Below, piece by piece: positions 16,543 to 26,134 of a stretch of 64,000 nt of DNA; the stretch's first letter is position 1; the number at the start of each line of letters is the position of its first letter. The position numbers and the translations under genes are program-made. Source of the stretch: Bacillus sp. V2I10 (GTDB lineage Bacteria; Bacillota; Bacilli; Bacillales; Bacillaceae). The DNA is taken from assembly GCF_030817055.1 (NCBI RefSeq), contig NZ_JAUSYV010000001.1, forward strand, positions 4,178,001 through 4,242,000, in the 5' to 3' direction. Under the pieces are notes generated by a model. It was not told the origin of the DNA and did no database searches. It saw only the letters and a program-made list of their open reading frames with translations.

Positions 16543-17387
16543 TTATCGGACATGAAGACCTGATTTAATTCGAATAGCCAGAATCTCAAGCAAAATAGCA
16601 AACGTTAAAATGAAATATGTGATCATTCCAACTTCTCTCAAGTCAAAATAGAATCCGCTTGCCATAAACAAATCAAATCCGATTCCGCCCGCACCTGCAG
16701 CCGCACCCATCGCTACAGCTACCCCAAAATTTATTTCAAATCGCAGAAACGTCCATGAAATCAAATAGGTAATCGTTGAAGGCATGACAGCCTGAAACAC
16801 AATTTGCCAGAAGCTTGCCCCGCTTCCCCGCAGGGCTTCAATGACTCCTTCATCCATCTCCTCGAAGGATTCCGAGTAAGCTTTAATTAAATATCCGACA
16901 GAGTGAAATGTCATTCCGATTACAGCGGCTACGCTGCCGAGTCCAGCAGCAACAGCAAAAATTAACACCCAAAGCACACCGTAGGAACAGCTCGAATAAA
17001 GGCGACTGCTCCTTTGATAACAGCTGAAACCTTCTCATTCGATAAATTCCGCGCTGCAAATAGACCAAGAAATAAGGCGATTACAGCTCCAAACAATGTC
17101 GTAAGAGCTGCAAGGCCAATCGTAATTAAAATCTGATAAATCGCTTCCGAAAAAGTGAAATGAACAAAATGAGCCTCTGTGAACATTACTTTGAAATTTT
17201 CAAAAGCAGCAGCAAGTCCTCCTAAAAAAGTAACATCCTTATAATCAAAGCTTATGAACCCATAAACCGTCAAAACTGCAAGAGCAGCCATCGTCAGCTG
17301 GATGATGAATGACTGTTTATTAAAGGGCTTTACTTTTATCCGTTTTCCTTCAGCATTCGGAGGTATGGAAAAGCCTTCTGATCTCAT
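16543..17387 (-). pseudogene. phnE: Second phosphonate ABC permease PhnE2, frameshifted
   Basis: Two overlapping frames together make one PhnE-type permease: residues up to FIRAVPTV in the first frame (17387-16962), then LWVLIFAVAAG onward in the second (to 16543). The break lies in GTGTG (16975-16979); removing one TG restores a continuous protein of about 281 residues. The C-terminal half keeps the inner-membrane loop of ABC permeases (EALRGSGASFWQIVF). The start overlaps the phnE1 stop by one base. It may be inactive, phase-variable through the TG repeat, or a sequencing error. E. coli K-12 phnE is likewise silenced by a short duplication. Confidence 0.85.
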
Positions 17388-18172
17388 TATAAAATCACCC
17401 TCCTCACATAATTTGAGGCCGCTTCAATCAGCAAAATGGACCCAACTATCAAAAGAACGACTAAGCTCGCAGAAGAGTAATTAAGACTTTTATAATAAAG
17501 GTCAAAAGAAAATCCAATGCCTGTCCCAGTCAGGATTCCTACGAGCGTCGCACTTCTGATATTCGTCTCAATCATAAACAGCACCCAGCTGATCATTTGA
17601 GGAAGACTCGCCGGAATGACGGAGTGAACAATCACCGTAAAATAACCGGCGCCTGTTGCCTGCAATGCTTCAACCGCGCCATGACCGACTTCATCAATCG
17701 TTTCCATGAATGCTCTTGTCAAAAAACCAAAGGACACAAAAAATAAAGCAAAGTATCCTGTCAGCGAGCTTTGTCCAAAGGAAAAGAGCAAAATCATGGC
17801 CCAGGCAGCAACATCGATATTCCTGAACAAGGTCGCAATTCCTCTGCTCAAACCGGCAAAAAAACCATTTACTTTCGTTGTTTTTGAACCGGCAATAGCA
17901 AAGAATACCGCAAGCACGGATGCCACAGATGCTGCTGCAATGGAAATCAGCAACGTTTCAATTAACTTATCAAAGATAGAAGGAAGATTTTCTAATGATT
18001 CACTAGTTGGATAAAAATTTGAAAATCCCCATACAATCGCTTTTGGAATGGAGGCTAACCCATCTTTCAAACTAAATTGCGTGATCATCATCGCCCCGTA
18101 TGTGACTGATAAAAGAACAGCCAAGATCACTGCAGATTGAATTCGTTTTTTCAAAAAGAAGTTACCCTGCAT
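17387..18172 (-). CDS. phnE: Phosphonate ABC transporter permease PhnE1
   Basis: A 261-residue membrane protein with about six hydrophobic segments. The EAA-like loop AVEALQATGAGYFTVIVHSVIPASLPQ is typical of PhnE (abbreviated here) and contacts the ATPase PhnC. It is intact, unlike the downstream paralogue. The start at 18172 lies 11 bases inside phnC, with AGGTGG upstream. In many Firmicutes the importer uses two PhnE proteins, so loss of the second might cripple uptake, or PhnE1 might work alone. Confidence 0.9.
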   Translation of the reverse strand: MQGNFFLKKRIQSAVILAVLLSVTYGAMMITQFSLKDGLASIPKAIVWGFSNFYPTSESLENLPSIFDKLIETLLISIAAASVASVLAVFFAIAGSKTTKVNGFFAGLSRGIATLFRNIDVAAWAMILLFSFGQSSLTGYFALFFVSFGFLTRAFMETIDEVGHGAVEALQATGAGYFTVIVHSVIPASLPQMISWVLFMIETNIRSATLVGILTGTGIGFSFDLYYKSLNYSSASLVVLLIVGSILLIEAASNYVRRVIL

Positions 18173-18950
18173 TGCGTCCACCTGCATCCATAATCAATTC
18201 TCCCGCTTCTGAGCCATAAATACTGTGTATTTGTTCATTTGTTATATTTTTCGGCGGGCCATCGTATACAACCTTTCCCTTGCTGACGCCGATGATGCGA
18301 TCGGAATAGGTTAAAGCCACATCTACTTGATGCAAATTGACAAGGACCGTAATTCCCATTGATTTCGAGATTGTTTTCAAATGATCCATAATAATTTTTG
18401 ATGCATTCGGGTCCAGGGACGCTATCGGTTCATCACAAAGCAGCAGTCTAGGGTCTTGAATCAAGGCTCTTGCAATGCCGACACGCTGTTTCTGCCCTCC
18501 GCTCAACTGATCACATCTCTTATAAATTTGATCGAAAAGTCCCAATGCTCGAAGGATTTTTAATGCTTCCTGCTTTTCTTCTTCCTTGTATATGCCTAAC
18601 ATCCCAGCGAAAACAGACTTATAGCCAAGCCGTCCATGCAGCACATTTTCAATCACACTTAAGCGGTTTACAAGATTATAGTGCTGAAATATCATACCCA
18701 TTTTCGTTCTCGCTTTTCGTAAATCCCGCTTTCCTAAAGAATTCAAATTTGCTTGATCAAATAGTATTTCTCCGTCTGTTGCATCAATCATTCTGTTGAT
18801 GCAGCGAAGGAGCGTCGATTTCCCCGCTCCAGATGGACCGATAATGGAAACAAACTCTCCTTCGTTTACAGAGAAGGTAACATCTGATAACGCCTTAGTA
18901 TCTTTCCCATACTGCTTAGATACTCCGTTTAACTGAAGCAACGCTGTCAT
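18162..18950 (-). CDS. phnC: Phosphonate ABC transporter ATP-binding protein PhnC
   Basis: This 262-residue ATPase powers phosphonate import. Walker A GPSGAGKST, the Q-loop MIFQHYNLV, the signature LSGGQKQRVGIA and Walker B LLLCDEPIASLDP are all intact, in standard order. The start at 18950 is supported by AGGGAG six bases upstream. It follows phnD by 24 bases and overlaps phnE1, in the usual D-C-E order. Confidence 0.92.
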   Translation of the reverse strand: MTALLQLNGVSKQYGKDTKALSDVTFSVNEGEFVSIIGPSGAGKSTLLRCINRMIDATDGEILFDQANLNSLGKRDLRKARTKMGMIFQHYNLVNRLSVIENVLHGRLGYKSVFAGMLGIYKEEEKQEALKILRALGLFDQIYKRCDQLSGGQKQRVGIARALIQDPRLLLCDEPIASLDPNASKIIMDHLKTISKSMGITVLVNLHQVDVALTYSDRIIGVSKGKVVYDGPPKNITNEQIHSIYGSEAGELIMDAGGRNAG

Positions 18951-18974
18951 TGTTATCTCCCTCTTCTTCATGAT

Positions 18975-20009
18975 TTATTTAGATAATTCACGGATCGGAT
19001 CAAACCATGCATCTTCAACTTCAAGGAAACGTTCTTTGTCCGTTTTGTAGAACAAGCCTGAAGTCTCTGAATCTTCCGGAACGAAAATATTCTTATTGCT
19101 TGCCATTTCATCAGAAGTAAAGACTTCTTTAAGAGATTTAATATCTTCTTCACTGACTGTTTCTGTATTGACTGTAAATGGTGCATTCAATACCGGTGTG
19201 ACAGAAATTAACGTGAACTCTTTACCGGGGACTGTATTAAATGGCTCCGCAGCATCCTCTTTAACTTTGTATACAGCTCCTGCAGTATTCTCATCACCTT
19301 CAGATAGCTCAACATAGTTTTGTACACACGTATCACAAAAAGCTGCTGCATCTGATTTTCCTGTCAGTAAATTCACTGCAGATCCTTGATGGGAACCGCC
19401 ATATTGAACCTCGCTGAAAAACTTTCCGCCTTCTAGCAGGTCTTCTGCTTTAAGATCTTTGTACTCGTCCATTTTGCTGAAGTAGGAAACAATGCCGTCT
19501 GAAGGTACTTTAAAACCAGAAGTAGAGCTGTTTGAGACAAATGAAAACTTTTTATCTTTGATTTCATCAATCTTGAATTCTTCGCCGTCTTTATATGACT
19601 CTGCATTTTCTTTTTGTACAGCAAGCCAGCTGTGATAAACAGCATCGTCGATTGTGCCTGATGCACCGCTTGGAACAACCAGCGGCTGTACTTTATCGTT
19701 TTTAGCATTAGCTTCGATGTAGCCTTGCGCTCCCATAAATGCGATATCTGCATTTCCATTTGCAATCGATTCGATTGCAATAATGTAATCTGTCGTCGTT
19801 TTGTGCTCAACTTTTTTGCCAGTTGCTTCTTCAACCACTTTACCGATTTCCTCGCGTGCGCCTTTTAAATCAGCCCCGGATTCATTAGGATACCAGGCAA
19901 TCGTCAGCGTATCATCACTGCCGCCGCTTCCGCTTTGTGCGTCAGCTGAACAAGCAGACAAAATTGCCGCAAAACTAAACAGGAACATAAGAACAAACCA
20001 TTTTTTCAT
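18975..20009 (-). CDS. phnD: Phosphonate ABC transporter substrate-binding lipoprotein PhnD
   Basis: A 344-residue lipoprotein: signal peptide with lipobox LSAC (Cys20), then a two-lobed periplasmic-binding-type fold. The sequence IAWYPNESGADLKGAREEIG and the later SNSSTSGFKVPS (phosphonate-contact serines in this family) fit PhnD. It captures phosphonates or phosphite at the outer face of the membrane. It follows phnF by about 86 bases with AAAGGAG before the ATG. The exact ligand is not predictable. Confidence 0.9.
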   Translation of the reverse strand: MKKWFVLMFLFSFAAILSACSADAQSGSGGSDDTLTIAWYPNESGADLKGAREEIGKVVEEATGKKVEHKTTTDYIIAIESIANGNADIAFMGAQGYIEANAKNDKVQPLVVPSGASGTIDDAVYHSWLAVQKENAESYKDGEEFKIDEIKDKKFSFVSNSSTSGFKVPSDGIVSYFSKMDEYKDLKAEDLLEGGKFFSEVQYGGSHQGSAVNLLTGKSDAAAFCDTCVQNYVELSEGDENTAGAVYKVKEDAAEPFNTVPGKEFTLISVTPVLNAPFTVNTETVSEEDIKSLKEVFTSDEMASNKNIFVPEDSETSGLFYKTDKERFLEVEDAWFDPIRELSK

Positions 20010-20095
20010 TGAAGATTCTCCTTTTAACGTGTTTTAGTTTGGTGGATAACGAATTCAGAAAACGCAAAGCTTTAAGAAATGCAGACAACACCCCC

Positions 20096-20818
20096 TTAAA
20101 ATTCGATCAGGCAGCGATGCATGTCGCTTCTGACCCTCGCAATGCTGTATTCCACCGGGGAACCCCCAGGATGATTCATCAGACTTTCAATTTGCACAAT
20201 CGGCACGCTCTCAGGGATCAGCAATACCTTTGCATCTTTCAAAAACGGAAGACTTGCGTGAAAAATGGATTTGCATCGCACAGGGCGAAACTGATAGTGT
20301 TTTTCCAGCAGTCCATATAAGGAATGAAAATCCTCAAAATAATTTTCAAGCCCTGGAACCTCTGATTCTGGAAAAACGGTTGTCGTGACGGACATCGGCA
20401 TTTCATCTACATATCTTAAAATCTCTAAACGGTACACTGTCTCATTCTGCTGAATCTGCAGATGCTCCCGCTCTTCTTCTGACGGCAGCCCCGCTTCCCA
20501 ATGAAGCAGCTTGCTTTTATGCGGAACGCCTTGATTTGACATATTTTCAGAGAATCTGGTTTGAGAGGACAGAACATATTGAACGGGTTTCATGATGCGA
20601 TTAATATAGCAGCCTTTTCCCTGAACCGGTGTGACCCAGCCAAGGTTGGTCATTCTCGCAATGGCTTGTCTTACTACATGCCGATTCACATGAAATTGGC
20701 GGCATAGCTCATTTTCCGAAGGGATTTTTTCACTTTCCCTGTATTGGCCATTGCGGATTTTTTCAATCATCGATTCTGCGATCTGAAGATGCAAAACGGC
20801 TTCATCCTGAACCTTCAT
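20096..20818 (-). CDS. phnF: GntR/HutC-family phosphonate regulator PhnF
   Basis: The 240-residue protein has an N-terminal winged helix-turn-helix (residues about 8-75; KIPSENELCRQFHVNRHVVRQAI) and a C-terminal UTRA ligand-binding domain, as in PhnF. It opens the transporter unit (phnF-D-C-E1-E2). A palindrome AACTTG-N4-TAAGTT overlaps its promoter, and a perfect version overlaps the phnG promoter, so it most likely represses both units until a ligand binds; this is inference. The ATG follows AAAGGAG. Confidence 0.88.
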   Translation of the reverse strand: MKVQDEAVLHLQIAESMIEKIRNGQYRESEKIPSENELCRQFHVNRHVVRQAIARMTNLGWVTPVQGKGCYINRIMKPVQYVLSSQTRFSENMSNQGVPHKSKLLHWEAGLPSEEEREHLQIQQNETVYRLEILRYVDEMPMSVTTTVFPESEVPGLENYFEDFHSLYGLLEKHYQFRPVRCKSIFHASLPFLKDAKVLLIPESVPIVQIESLMNHPGGSPVEYSIARVRSDMHRCLIEF

Positions 20819-20854
20819 TCTGTTTTCTCCTTTCTGACTTTACTCACTGGTTTA

Positions 20855-20918
20855 AATGTAACTTATCAACAAGTTGGGATCGTTAAGGCAATGTAAAAGA
20901 GTTTTAGTTTTATGTAAA
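20855..20918 (-). promoter_or_regulatory. Promoter of phnF unit: Pho-box-like repeats plus palindrome
   Basis: On the minus strand: TTTACA (20918-20913), TTTACA (20897-20892) and TTAACG (20886-20881), then the palindrome AACTTG-N4-TAAGTT (20875-20860, one mismatch), then TACATT (20860-20855) exactly 20 bases after the last repeat. The layout equals the phnG promoter. Start codon of phnF is 37 bases further on. Confidence 0.65.
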
Positions 20919-20984
20919 GGTTCAGCGAAATTTGTTATTATGTTCATACTATTTTTACATTCAAGCTGAAAATACCGACAAAAA

Positions 20985-21014
20985 TAAAGAAAAAGCCCCT
21001 CCCTTATATGGGAG
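20985..21014 (-). terminator. Terminator of the sugar operon
   Basis: A short stem CTCCC/GGGAG (20999-21003, 21010-21014) is followed on the minus strand by GGGC and T-rich sequence. It lies 50 bases after the isomerase stop. Confidence 0.6.
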
Positions 21015-21063
21015 AGACTTACTAGTTTGATAGTTTCCAAAAAGCTCTTAATGTGAAATGCAA

Positions 21064-21849
21064 TTATCTAGCACCCGCTTCAGATGGAAATACATTTTTA
21101 ATAATGGTTTGTGAAAATTCTTCTAGAGCTTCATCCGTATTTTTCGTATAACCGCACTCTAACCCTACAAAACCATTGTACCCCGTTTCTTTAATGGCCT
21201 TAAGGATATTGACATAATTCAGTTCTCCAGAACCAGGCTGATTCCGCCCAGGATTATCAGCAATATGGTAGTGGTTGATTCGCTCTGCATATTTCGTTGC
21301 GTTTCGAATGACATTCCCCTCTGTAATCTGCTGATGGTACACATCAAATACTAATTTAACATTCGGACTGTCGACTTTATCAATAATTGACACAGCTTCA
21401 TCTGAATATTGGAGGAAATGTCCCTGATGATCAACAAGTCCATTCAAAGGTTCAACTTCAAGAATGACATCGGCATCCTCACACATAACAGCACACTGTT
21501 TTAATGTTTCAATCATTGCCTGCTGCTGTACTTCCCGGGATACACCATCCTGAACATTGCCGGTTTGAGTAATAATAGATTGAGTTCCAAGAATTTTACA
21601 TGCTTCAATGGTTTCTTTCAAACCTGCTAAATATTCAGCACGCCTGCTTGAATCAACTAAATTAAAATAGCGTGTGCAGGTAGCAATAATGCCTGCACCA
21701 ATCCGCTCCTGTTCCTTTGAGATCTTTTCCAGATCAAGGTCCCACCAGCTGTAATACTCCAAACCGTGAAAGCCATGTTCTTTAATCTTCTCTAAATGGT
21801 AAATAGCATCCTTCCCTTTATAAGCACCTATACAAAGAGAAAACTTCAT
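21064..21849 (-). CDS. Sugar phosphate isomerase/epimerase family protein
   Basis: A 261-residue TIM-barrel protein of the xylose isomerase-like (AP endonuclease 2) family, close in layout to hydroxypyruvate isomerase-like proteins. Likely metal ligands are Glu in LEVEPLNG, Asp/His in FDVYHQQ and HYHIADNPGR, and Glu in GLECGY. It overlaps the oxidoreductase gene by four bases and is the last gene of the sugar ABC operon, so it probably acts on an oxidised or keto sugar produced by the dehydrogenase. The substrate is not known. Confidence 0.8.
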   Translation of the reverse strand: MKFSLCIGAYKGKDAIYHLEKIKEHGFHGLEYYSWWDLDLEKISKEQERIGAGIIATCTRYFNLVDSSRRAEYLAGLKETIEACKILGTQSIITQTGNVQDGVSREVQQQAMIETLKQCAVMCEDADVILEVEPLNGLVDHQGHFLQYSDEAVSIIDKVDSPNVKLVFDVYHQQITEGNVIRNATKYAERINHYHIADNPGRNQPGSGELNYVNILKAIKETGYNGFVGLECGYTKNTDEALEEFSQTIIKNVFPSEAGAR

Positions 21850-22832
21850 ATTCTTGACAACTCCTTAAGTGAAACCGGTTTCCCGGACTCAGCCGATTCA
21901 TTCGCTGCCAATGTTACCTTGTGCGTTTTGACAGCATCTCTATAATCTGATAAAACACTGGATGGATCACCTGTTTGTACAGCCTGAATAAAAGCCTCAT
22001 CTTCTAAAAGATAAGGGTTCTTCCTATCATGATAGTCAAAAGTACGGTCTGGAGAAATCTCTTTCAGTCCTGATCCTGTAATTTCCAAAACTCCCTGTTC
22101 TGTATAAATGTCAAGGCCAACCTTATGTCCAACAGGAGACATGCATGTATTGGATATTGTTGCAACCATTCCATTATGGAGAGTCAATGTAACAGTCCCT
22201 ACATCAGCAACGGTAGTTCCTTTTACTTTTTCATGCATCACACGTTTACCATAGGAGGCATAAACCTCTTTCACCTCTCCGCAAAGATAGCGCAATAAAT
22301 CAACGATATGGGTTGTTTGTTCAACAAATTGTCCTCCTGAACCTTCCTGAAGTCTCCACCATGGCACCATGGGCATGCCTCCCATCCAGTAGCCTAGCGC
22401 CATACCAGCCTTACGTTCAGTGAGCATAGAAAGTGCTCTTTGAACTCCTTCCTGATAGCGCCAATGATAACCTACAGATGTAATCAACTTTTTTGCTTCT
22501 ACAAGCTTTAAAATGTCATCCGGCTGTTTATGATCAATGCCAAGCGGCTTCTCCACAAGAAAAGGAATACCTCTTTCAATAACAGCTTTTTCTGCTTCAC
22601 CATGCACCATAGGAGGAACACATATGTAAACGGCATCTAAATTCCGATCGTCAAGCATATCGTTTACATTTGCATAAGCCTTTGCATCAGGCCATTGCTG
22701 TGCTTCCGCCTGCGCTCTTTCCACTTGAACATCGCATAAGGCTGATACTTGTACATCTTTTATCTTGGCAAGATTATTTATATGGAATTTTGCAATACCG
22801 CCTGTACCTATAAATCCAATTTTCAACGTCAT
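21846..22832 (-). CDS. Gfo/Idh/MocA family NAD(P)-dependent oxidoreductase
   Basis: A 328-residue dehydrogenase with an N-terminal Rossmann fold (GFIGTGGIAKFH, about 5-16) and the EKPLG motif (about 98-102) that contacts nicotinamide. The C-terminal alpha/beta domain has QFVEQTTHIVDLLRYL, the usual histidine-aspartate active-site region. These enzymes oxidise sugars or inositols. The start at 22832 has GGGAGG eight bases upstream; a longer frame is less likely. It is coupled to the isomerase gene and belongs to the ABC operon. Confidence 0.82.
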   Translation of the reverse strand: MTLKIGFIGTGGIAKFHINNLAKIKDVQVSALCDVQVERAQAEAQQWPDAKAYANVNDMLDDRNLDAVYICVPPMVHGEAEKAVIERGIPFLVEKPLGIDHKQPDDILKLVEAKKLITSVGYHWRYQEGVQRALSMLTERKAGMALGYWMGGMPMVPWWRLQEGSGGQFVEQTTHIVDLLRYLCGEVKEVYASYGKRVMHEKVKGTTVADVGTVTLTLHNGMVATISNTCMSPVGHKVGLDIYTEQGVLEITGSGLKEISPDRTFDYHDRKNPYLLEDEAFIQAVQTGDPSSVLSDYRDAVKTHKVTLAANESAESGKPVSLKELSRI

Positions 22833-22924
22833 AAAAATAGCCTCCCTATTAATTGGTTTCATCCTTTACTGGAGCTTCCAAATAATCATTTAGTGAAGGC
22901 CCCACCTCCTTTAAGGCAATTCTA

Positions 22925-23758
22925 TTAATCTTTTATGGCACCAGCTGTTATGCCAGAGATAAATTGACGGCTTACAAAAATGAAGAAGATGATTAATGGG
23001 AGAGTGGCCATTAATGTACCTGCCATAATCATCCCGTAATCTGTTGTGTATATCCCATTTAACTGCGATAAAGCAACTTGCAGCGTGAATTTTTCAGGAT
23101 CATTTAAAGCCACAAGCGGCCATAAATAGTCATTCCAGCTGCCAATAAAAGAGAAAATACCCAGAAATGCAAGCGCCGGTCTCAAGATTGGCAGAGCAAT
23201 GTGCCAATATAGCCTGAAGGGACTGCAGCCATCGAGTCTTCCCGCATCAAGCAAACTATCGTGGATAGCTTCCTCAGCAAACTGCTTGATCCAAAAGATC
23301 CCAAAAGCACTGGCGATGCCCGGGATGATCAGCGCTTTAAACGTACTGGCCCAGCCTATTTCCGCAACCATAAGAAAAGATGGAATAAATGAAAGCTGCG
23401 AAGGAATCATCAGTGTGACCAGCAGGCCCCCGAACAATATTCTTTTTCCGGGAAACATGAACTTTGCGAACGTAAATCCTGAAAGTGAACAAAAGAATAA
23501 GATGCCAGCTGTTGATGCTCCAGCCACAAATAAGGTGTTTAAAAAAGCCTGAAAGAAGTCCACATTCTCGAGGATCTTACCGATATTTGCAAAAAGCTCA
23601 TTGCCAAGTGTCAGTTTAGGAGGAAACGCAAGAATGTCGCCCGTTTTATTTGAAGCCATAACGACAAGCCAGTAAAAAGGAAAGATAGAAATGAAAACAC
23701 CTATTAATAAGATAAGATGCAGGATCATTTTATTTAACCGTGCCTTCATTCGGTTCAT
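22925..23758 (-). CDS. Carbohydrate ABC transporter permease (MalG/AraQ type)
   Basis: The 277-residue protein has six membrane helices and the EAA loop AGRLDGCSPFRLYWHIALPILRPAL (abbreviated) near residues 185-205, characteristic of the second permease of CUT1 sugar importers. The start at 23758 is chosen because AAGGGAG lies upstream and the longer frame runs into the preceding permease gene. It pairs with the gene 17 bases upstream. No ATPase gene is present in the operon, so a shared MsmX-type ATPase elsewhere probably powers it. Confidence 0.87.
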   Translation of the reverse strand: MNRMKARLNKMILHLILLIGVFISIFPFYWLVVMASNKTGDILAFPPKLTLGNELFANIGKILENVDFFQAFLNTLFVAGASTAGILFFCSLSGFTFAKFMFPGKRILFGGLLVTLMIPSQLSFIPSFLMVAEIGWASTFKALIIPGIASAFGIFWIKQFAEEAIHDSLLDAGRLDGCSPFRLYWHIALPILRPALAFLGIFSFIGSWNDYLWPLVALNDPEKFTLQVALSQLNGIYTTDYGMIMAGTLMATLPLIIFFIFVSRQFISGITAGAIKD

Positions 23759-23775
23759 TAGATTGATTCTCCCTT

Positions 23776-24732
23776 CTAGGATTTCACGCCAGTCTTCTGA
23801 ACAACTTTCCAGTTGAATAATGAAAAAAGAGCAATGATTAGAAATAGTGCCCATGAAATGGCTGCTGCATATCCAAACTCATGCTTGATAAACCCTTGCT
23901 GATACATGTACAAAGCAATTGTTAAGCCCGATTCTCCAACGCCGCCCGAATCTCCAAGCAAAACTTGCGGCTCAGTGAACAGCTGCATGGATCCTATTGT
24001 TGTCATTAAAACCGTAAACAGGATAATAGGTCGAAGCATGGGAATCGTGATATGAAAAAACATTTGATAAGAACTCGCACCATCTATTTTTGCAGCTTCG
24101 TAAAGTGTATTTGGAATACTTTGAAGGCCTGCAAGGTAGATAATGGCGTTATAACCTGCCCATCGCCAGACAACCATGGAAGCAATCACAATTTTGACTA
24201 GAATGCCAGAGTTCATCCATTGAACAGGCTCAAGACCGATCACGGTTAATATATAATTGAGGAGACCATATTGATTTCCAAATATAGATTTAAAGATAAT
24301 GGTAACCGCTACGATAGATGTAACATTCGTTAAGAAAAAAGCGGTTCTGTAGAATCCCTTGAATCTGAGCATGGGTACATTCAGCAAAAACGCAATACAC
24401 AATGCGCCAAACAGCATGGGAATGGTTGATAAAAACCAAATAATAAAGGTATTTCCAATTGCCTTCCAAAAAACAGGATCCGTTATTAAATACTGGAATT
24501 GGACCAGCCCGACAAACTCCATTTCTCCAATTCCGGCCCAGCTTTGAAATGACAGAAATAAAGAAAAGAGTACAGGAAACAAACCAAATGCTAAAAAGAG
24601 AAGATAAAATGGCGATATAAAGAGATACAATACTTTATTTTTATAAATATCATGCCAGATGCTGCTTTTAGGTAACTGAACGGCTGGGTGTGCAAGTGCT
24701 TCCGTTTTTTCAATTTTCATTTGGGCATCCAC
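23776..24732 (-). CDS. Carbohydrate ABC transporter permease (MalF/UgpA type)
   Basis: A 318-residue protein with about six to seven membrane helices and the EAA loop AAKIDGASSYQMFFHITIPML near residues 217-237 (abbreviated). It is the first permease of a CUT1 sugar importer. The start is GTG at 24732, nine bases after GGAGG; an ATG four codons later is possible. Substrate is not predictable. Confidence 0.87.
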   Translation of the reverse strand: MDAQMKIEKTEALAHPAVQLPKSSIWHDIYKNKVLYLFISPFYLLFLAFGLFPVLFSLFLSFQSWAGIGEMEFVGLVQFQYLITDPVFWKAIGNTFIIWFLSTIPMLFGALCIAFLLNVPMLRFKGFYRTAFFLTNVTSIVAVTIIFKSIFGNQYGLLNYILTVIGLEPVQWMNSGILVKIVIASMVVWRWAGYNAIIYLAGLQSIPNTLYEAAKIDGASSYQMFFHITIPMLRPIILFTVLMTTIGSMQLFTEPQVLLGDSGGVGESGLTIALYMYQQGFIKHEFGYAAAISWALFLIIALFSLFNWKVVQKTGVKS

Positions 24733-24811
24733 CTTTCAAGACCTCCTTTATTCTGCTGGAGAAGCCTTCAGTCCATTGCATGAAGAAAGCTAAATAATTC
24801 CAGACCGATCA

Positions 24812-26077
24812 TTAATGTGAAAGTTCCCTTTTTATTTTTTCTAATGCATCGCTCCACGCTATGTCGGGATTTTTATTTTGTCTTGCTATCAATAACAATT
24901 GTTCATCGAAAGCGGCTCTAGCTGTAGAATGCTCAGGACCATAGTACGCTACAGGAACATCTTGAGCTCCTTCGCTAAAGACCTCCACCGTTTTTTGGCC
25001 GCCAAAAAACGATTCTTCCTCAATCATTTCCGGTTCATCAAATATGCTGGGTGTTGAAGGGAATAAATCCATTTTCAAATAGGATTGAAGCTGATTTTCA
25101 GGATTCATCAGCCACTTGATAACCTCAAATGCCTCTTTAGGATGCTTTGAGCTTTTTAAAACACCTAAAAATGAACCTCCATTGTTCCCGCCTCCGCCTG
25201 GTACCCTTGCAACCCGCCACTTTCCTGCGGTATCAGGAGCAGCGTCCTCTAGAATTAATTTTTCCCAGGAAGCGCCAACAAATGAAGCCACTTTTCCATT
25301 GTTCATTCCGGCGCTCCATTCAGATCCATTTTCTAAGTTGGCGCTTAATCCTTTTTTATGGATTTCCACTCCATATTCCCAATCTTCTTTAATAGATGGA
25401 CCATCCCCTATAAATTGATCAGATTTATTGAAGAAAATATCTTTCCTTTGACTTGTGAGCTGGGTGAACACTCTATTAATCGTATCAAACATGTAGACTC
25501 CGGTTTTAGCTTTCATTTGTTCCCCAGCTTTTATATAATCATCCCAGGTTGAAAGATGCGCAGATACAGCAGCCGGGTCGGTTGGAAGCCCAGCTTCTTT
25601 AAATAAATCTTCCCGATAGAATAAAGCGGTTGGACCAATGTCCATCGGAAGAGCAATTAAATGCTTTTTATCTGGTGTTAACGCCTGATTCCACTTCCAG
25701 TCCAAAAATTGGTCTTTTATCTCTTCACCTTCAAAATCTAATAGATTTACAAACTCATCATGATAAGGCAAAAACTCAGAAACCCAATCGTTCATTGCAA
25801 CAATATCCGGTGCTCCGTTTTTTGCAATCAATGTAGTTTGAAGCTTTGTTTTGTAAGTGGCACCGTCAATTTTTTGGGTTTTCAATATAACATGAGGGAA
25901 CTGCTCCTGAACTCTTGCCAAAAGTTCATCATCGATCGATCGATTGTAATACCATATAGTAAGCTGAACCTTGCTATCAGCGGCTGCATCTTCCATACTT
26001 ACAGGCTTTGTACATCCGATCAGGGCGCAAAACATAAAAAGGATTATGACGATTCCTGAAACCTTCCTTGACTTCAT
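24812..26077 (-). CDS. Sugar ABC transporter substrate-binding lipoprotein
   Basis: A 421-residue family 1 extracellular solute-binding protein with a lipoprotein signal (LIGC lipobox) and mature start TKPVSMED. It contains the usual YYNRSIDDELL start of the first lobe and WDDYIKAGEQMKAKTGV. I start it at 26077 because AAAGGA precedes that ATG. First gene of the operon, with a cre site about 80 bases upstream, so expression is probably repressed by CcpA when good sugars are present. The ligand is unknown. Confidence 0.85.
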   Translation of the reverse strand: MKSRKVSGIVIILFMFCALIGCTKPVSMEDAAADSKVQLTIWYYNRSIDDELLARVQEQFPHVILKTQKIDGATYKTKLQTTLIAKNGAPDIVAMNDWVSEFLPYHDEFVNLLDFEGEEIKDQFLDWKWNQALTPDKKHLIALPMDIGPTALFYREDLFKEAGLPTDPAAVSAHLSTWDDYIKAGEQMKAKTGVYMFDTINRVFTQLTSQRKDIFFNKSDQFIGDGPSIKEDWEYGVEIHKKGLSANLENGSEWSAGMNNGKVASFVGASWEKLILEDAAPDTAGKWRVARVPGGGGNNGGSFLGVLKSSKHPKEAFEVIKWLMNPENQLQSYLKMDLFPSTPSIFDEPEMIEEESFFGGQKTVEVFSEGAQDVPVAYYGPEHSTARAAFDEQLLLIARQNKNPDIAWSDALEKIKRELSH

Positions 26078-26134
26078 TGCAATCATTCCTTTTGAAGTAG
26101 TCATAATTACACTTCTTTCATGAACTAATAAGAA

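Noticed and set aside
16345..16563. 72-codon frame with a heptad-like KVSELxx repeat on the plus strand
   Set aside because: It is the translation of the 21-base-stepped repeat element; the related copies at 48711-49417 contain stops, and no good start signal exists.
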